Assembly (NCBI GenBank): GCA_029227635.1
Contig: JAQYAH010000017.1
Span: 1-33,411, forward strand
Direction: 5' to 3'
DNA length: 33,411 nucleotides
Source: Clostridiales bacterium
Lineage (GTDB): Bacteria > Bacillota > Clostridia > Lachnospirales > Lachnospiraceae
Of this stretch, positions 30,641 through 33,411 are shown in pieces (positions within the stretch are counted from its first letter, which is position 1; each line of letters begins with the position of its first letter). The notes beneath the pieces are model-generated. The model had not been told where the DNA came from and made no database searches. It saw only the letters and a list, made by a program, of their open reading frames with translations. Position numbers and translations under genes: made by a program.

Positions 30641-31975
30641 ATGGCTAATGAACGAAAACATCGACATATATCATCATTTCAGATCATAATACTGGGCTTT
30701 TTGTCAGTCATACTGACAGGAAGCCTGCTTTTAATGCTGCCTTTTGCCACGAGAAGCGGGGAATGGGCAGCATTTAGTGATGCCCTTTTTACGGCTACCT
30801 CGGCAGTATGTGTTACCGGACTTGTAGTTCAGGACACGGCCATGTACTGGTCCATATTCGGTAAGACTGTGATTCTCATCCTGATCCAAATCGGCGGAAT
30901 GGGTATTGTAACGGTAGCGGTTTCCGTGGCTATTTTGTCAGGCCGAAAGATCGGACTGATGCAGAGAAGCACCATGAAGGAGGCGGTGTCAGCTCACCAT
31001 GTGGGTGGCATTGTGCGACTTACCAAGTTTATTTTAAGGACCACGCTCCTCATCGAAATGACGGGGGCGCTGATCCTTATGCCCGGGTTCGTCAAAGAGT
31101 TCGGACCCCTGAGGGGAATAGGGTATTCGTTTTTTCACTCAGTATCCGCCTTTTGTAATGCCGGGTTTGACCTCATGGGTGTGAAATCGGAGTTTTCCTC
31201 CCTCACTTCCTACTCCGGGTCCGTTTTGGTCAACCTGACCATCATGACTCTGATCGTTGTGGGTGGTATCGGATTTTTGTCCTGGGAGGATATTCGGAAG
31301 AATGGCCTAAACTTCCACAAGTATCGGATGCAGACTAAGGTCATTCTCTCGGTGACAGGTGCTCTGATCGTCATTCCCGCCGTTTACTTTTTCTTCGGGG
31401 AATACGGCAATCTTCCGATTAAGGAGAGGGTGCTTAGTTCACTTTTTCAGGCAATAACCCCCAGAACTGCGGGCTTTAATACTACGGATCTCACTGAGTT
31501 CAGCGATACCGGAAAGCTTATGACCATTATGCTGATGCTGGTGGGCGGATCTCCCGGGTCTACTGCCGGTGGTATGAAGACCACCACCCTGGCCGTACTT
31601 TTTTCTTCGGCAATCTCGGTATTCCTTCGAAAGAACGACACTTATTTCTTCAAACGCCGGATTCACGAGGAGGCCATAAGGAGCGCAGCCACAGTGTTTA
31701 TGATGTATCTGGCCCTCTTTTCCGTAGGGGGAATGGTCATCAGCCGGCTGGAGGGAATTCCCATCCTCACCGCTCTCTTTGAGACGGCATCCGCCATTGG
31801 AACGGTGGGCCTTACTCTTGGAGTGACCACAAGTCTTGGCTTTGTATCCCGACTCATTCTCATAGCGCTGATGTTCTTTGGACGAGTGGGAGGTCTTACC
31901 CTGATCTTTGCAGCGGTGTCGGGCAAGACCAATAATGTTTCGAAATATCCTCAGGAAAAAATCACTGTTGGTTAA
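30641..31975 (+). CDS. ktrB: potassium uptake membrane subunit KtrB/TrkH
   Basis: A 444-aa K+ transporter subunit of the superfamily of K transporters. Four pore segments each carry a selectivity-filter glycine: SAVCVTGL, SAFCNAGFD, ITPRTAGFNT and SAIGTVGLT. A gating loop region with GGSPGSTAGGMKT is present. Length fits KtrB (about 440 aa). It is followed after 11 bases by the RCK-domain subunit ktrA, forming a complete KtrAB system. Confidence 0.95.
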   Translation: MANERKHRHISSFQIIILGFLSVILTGSLLLMLPFATRSGEWAAFSDALFTATSAVCVTGLVVQDTAMYWSIFGKTVILILIQIGGMGIVTVAVSVAILSGRKIGLMQRSTMKEAVSAHHVGGIVRLTKFILRTTLLIEMTGALILMPGFVKEFGPLRGIGYSFFHSVSAFCNAGFDLMGVKSEFSSLTSYSGSVLVNLTIMTLIVVGGIGFLSWEDIRKNGLNFHKYRMQTKVILSVTGALIVIPAVYFFFGEYGNLPIKERVLSSLFQAITPRTAGFNTTDLTEFSDTGKLMTIMLMLVGGSPGSTAGGMKTTTLAVLFSSAISVFLRKNDTYFFKRRIHEEAIRSAATVFMMYLALFSVGGMVISRLEGIPILTALFETASAIGTVGLTLGVTTSLGFVSRLILIALMFFGRVGGLTLIFAAVSGKTNNVSKYPQEKITVG

Positions 31976-31986
31976 AGGAGATAATC

Positions 31987-32634
31987 ATGAAATCAGTATT
32001 ATTGATCGGACTTGGCCGTTTTGGCCGTCATATTGCAAAAAAACTTGATGAGATGAATCACCAGGTCATGGCAGTGGATATTGATGAAAAGCGGGTCAAT
32101 CTGGTCCTTCCCTATGTAACAAACGCCCAGATCGGTGACTCCACAGATCCGGATTTTCTGGAATCCCTGGGAGTAAACAATTTTGATGTCTGTATCGTGA
32201 CCATCGCTGAAAACTTTCAGAATTCTCTGGAGACCACATCCCTTCTTAAGGAGCTGGGAGCTAAACTGGTAGTATCCCGGGCGGCAAGAGATGTTCATGC
32301 CAAGTTCCTTTTGAGAAACGGTGCGGACGAGATCGTGTACCCCGAGAAGCAGCTGGCGTACTGGAGCGCCATCAGGTTCACCGCGGATCATATTCTGGAC
32401 TATATCCAGCTGGACAGCGACTATGGAATTTTTGAGATCTCAGTACCGGAGAAGTGGATCGGCAAGACCGTTCAGGAGGCTGATGTCCGGAGAAAGCACG
32501 GCATCAATATCATGGGCTTTAGGAGAAACGGGGAGATCGACCTGGAGTTCACCCCCGATACTAAATTCAAAAATGGGGACAACATCCTCATACTTGGCAA
32601 AACCAAGGATATGCAGAAGACATTCCATATCTGA
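31987..32634 (+). CDS. ktrA: potassium uptake regulatory subunit KtrA/TrkA
   Basis: A 215-aa cytoplasmic RCK protein that gates KtrB. The N-terminal Rossmann domain has GLGRFGRHIAKKL and the acidic residue AVDIDE that binds the nucleotide ribose; the C-terminal RCK_C domain (about 135-215) is where c-di-AMP binds in Firmicute homologues (family knowledge). AAAGGAG precedes the ATG. Only one RCK unit, as in KtrA, not two as in E. coli TrkA. Confidence 0.95.
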   Translation: MKSVLLIGLGRFGRHIAKKLDEMNHQVMAVDIDEKRVNLVLPYVTNAQIGDSTDPDFLESLGVNNFDVCIVTIAENFQNSLETTSLLKELGAKLVVSRAARDVHAKFLLRNGADEIVYPEKQLAYWSAIRFTADHILDYIQLDSDYGIFEISVPEKWIGKTVQEADVRRKHGINIMGFRRNGEIDLEFTPDTKFKNGDNILILGKTKDMQKTFHI

Positions 32635-32648
32635 TCCGGGTGATATAT

Positions 32649-33074
32649 ATGCTTAATGACAATAAGATTCGGGAACTGATTGAGAATGCGGAGAAAGCCA
32701 GAACAAGATCCTACTCCCCCTACTCGAATTTCAAAGTAGGCGCCGCCCTTCTCGCAGGGAATGGGAAGATTTTTACCGGCTGCAACATTGAGAATGCGGC
32801 TTTTTCTCCCACCAACTGTGCTGAACGCACAGCCTTTTTCAAGGCGGTTTCAGAAGGTATAAGAGAGTTTACTGCCATTGCCATTGTTGGGGGCAAGGAC
32901 GGAGAGGAGAGAGAATTCTGCAGTCCCTGCGGAGTGTGCCGTCAGGTGATGATGGAGTTTGTGGATCCAAAGACTTTTGAGGTGATCATGGCAAAAGGCA
33001 CCGGAGAGTACCGTATCAGCACTTTGGCGGAGCTCTTGCCCTATGGCTTCAAGCCGGATAATCTGGGTAATTGA
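32649..33074 (+). CDS. cdd: cytidine deaminase
   Basis: A 141-aa homotetrameric-type cytidine deaminase of pyrimidine salvage. Zinc ligands are Cys57, Cys94 and Cys97 (NCAERTA and PCGVCRQ), and Glu59 is the proton shuttle; substrate residues lie in FKVGAALLAGNGKIFTGCNI. I prefer the ATG at 32649; an in-frame GTG three codons earlier, with GGG just before it, cannot be excluded. It follows ktrA by 14 bases and is likely on the same transcript. Confidence 0.95.
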   Translation: MLNDNKIRELIENAEKARTRSYSPYSNFKVGAALLAGNGKIFTGCNIENAAFSPTNCAERTAFFKAVSEGIREFTAIAIVGGKDGEEREFCSPCGVCRQVMMEFVDPKTFEVIMAKGTGEYRISTLAELLPYGFKPDNLGN

Positions 33075-33089
33075 ATAGAGAGAATATTA

Positions 33090-33128
33090 AAGGCCTGACT
33101 TGGAAGATCCAAGCCAGGCCTTAGTTTT
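33090..33128. terminator. bidirectional terminator between cdd and purL
   Basis: AAGGCCTG (33090-33097) pairs with CAGGCCTT (33115-33122), continued by CTTGG/CCAAG after one mismatch. T-rich tails follow on both strands (TTAGTTTT on plus; TTTAATATT on minus). Confidence 0.85.
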
Positions 33129-33411
33129 ACTTGAAGTAGTTTACACCGCCTTCAAAGATCGGCTGATATTTGTCACCGGGAACGTTGAGATAGAGACCGT
33201 AGCCGGCACGCTCGGAGTGAGCCATTTTGCCGAGAACACGGCCGTCGGGGCTTGTGATACCCTCGATGGAGAGCACAGAGCCGTTGGGGTTGCAGGAGAG
33301 ATCCATGGTGGAAACTCCCTGAAGGTCAACGTACTGGGTTGCGATCTGGCCGTTAGCTTTCAGATTAGCAATAACCCCCTCGTTTCCTACGAAGCGGCCT
33401 TCTCCGTGGCT
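33127..33411 (-). CDS. purL: phosphoribosylformylglycinamidine synthase (partial, C-terminus only)
   Basis: The last 94 codons and stop of the large, single-chain FGAM synthase of purine biosynthesis; the rest lies beyond the window. It shows the C-terminal glutaminase domain, including SHGEGRFVGNEGVIAN, then NPNGSVLSIEGITSPDGRVL and GKMAHSERAGYGLY with the His and Glu of the catalytic triad in HSE. The fused PurL-PurQ form of about 1250 aa is expected from these motifs. Stop codon TAA at 33127-33129. Confidence 0.92.
   Translation of the reverse strand, partial: SHGEGRFVGNEGVIANLKANGQIATQYVDLQGVSTMDLSCNPNGSVLSIEGITSPDGRVLGKMAHSERAGYGLYLNVPGDKYQPIFEGGVNYFK

Noticed and set aside
1-33411. CRISPR arrays, insertion sequences, prophage genes, tRNA or rRNA
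   Set aside because: No regularly spaced repeats, transposase or phage motifs and no tRNA or rRNA-like sequence were seen in any part of the window.

Overview
The window (about 33.4 kb, roughly half GC, dense gene packing, strong AGGAGG-type ribosome sites) looks like chromosomal DNA of a Gram-positive anaerobe, most likely a member of the Lachnospiraceae (Clostridia). Supporting signs are the FeoA-FeoB fusion, NfnAB transhydrogenase, KtrAB potassium uptake, an ECF vitamin S component, a PF09719-type C_GCAxxG_C_C protein, a DUF3877-like gene and a tiny Cys-rich DUF6472-like gene. I see no phage, IS element, CRISPR array, tRNA or rRNA; this is mostly a core-metabolism neighbourhood.

Layout. 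1-2133 (minus): a LysR regulator followed by metY (cut by the window edge), separated by a structured leader with a possible 18-codon ORF. 2305-9669 (plus): sfsA-sbcD-sbcC, a nuclease operon with 4-base overlaps, then a feoAB fusion. 9739-10335 (minus): an ECF S component. 10336-10908 is an AT-rich 573-base gap with an orphan plus-strand promoter, a foldable region of about 260 nt and a perfect 13-bp hairpin: the best candidate here for an undescribed non-coding RNA. 10909-12058: a histidine phosphatase and a nitroreductase read divergently from overlapping promoters. 12269-16356: the complete pstSCAB-phoU phosphate operon, preceded by a Pho-box-like repeat. 16431-17304 (minus): a CYTH-domain protein and a small two-helix membrane protein whose upstream region carries two palindromes. 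17490-19915 (plus): nadE, an ALDH3-type aldehyde dehydrogenase and the DUF6472-like gene. 20020-24664 (plus): a type Ic aspartate aminotransferase, a patatin-like lipase and nfnAB. 24781-26214 (plus): C_GCAxxG_C_C protein, DUF3877-like protein and trmL. 26226-26876 (minus): a second histidine phosphatase. 27086-33069 (plus): a secreted coiled-coil NlpC/P60 hydrolase, M20 amidohydrolase, EamA transporter, ktrB-ktrA and cdd. 33127-33411 (minus): the C-terminal end of a large PurL.

Functionally the window mixes sulfur assimilation (metY and regulator), DNA end processing (SbcCD with SfsA), ion and nutrient import (Fe2+, phosphate, K+, a vitamin), redox cofactor supply (NadE and NfnAB), and cell-wall turnover. 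Nearly every transcription unit ends in a recognisable hairpin, several of them bidirectional between convergent genes. The undescribed material is not a large gene system but regulatory or small-gene structure: the orphan transcript at 10594-10909, the metY leader, the operator-like palindromes before the two-helix membrane protein, and a phased TTAA-type repeat array before the NlpC/P60 gene. All of these are inferences from sequence pattern alone.
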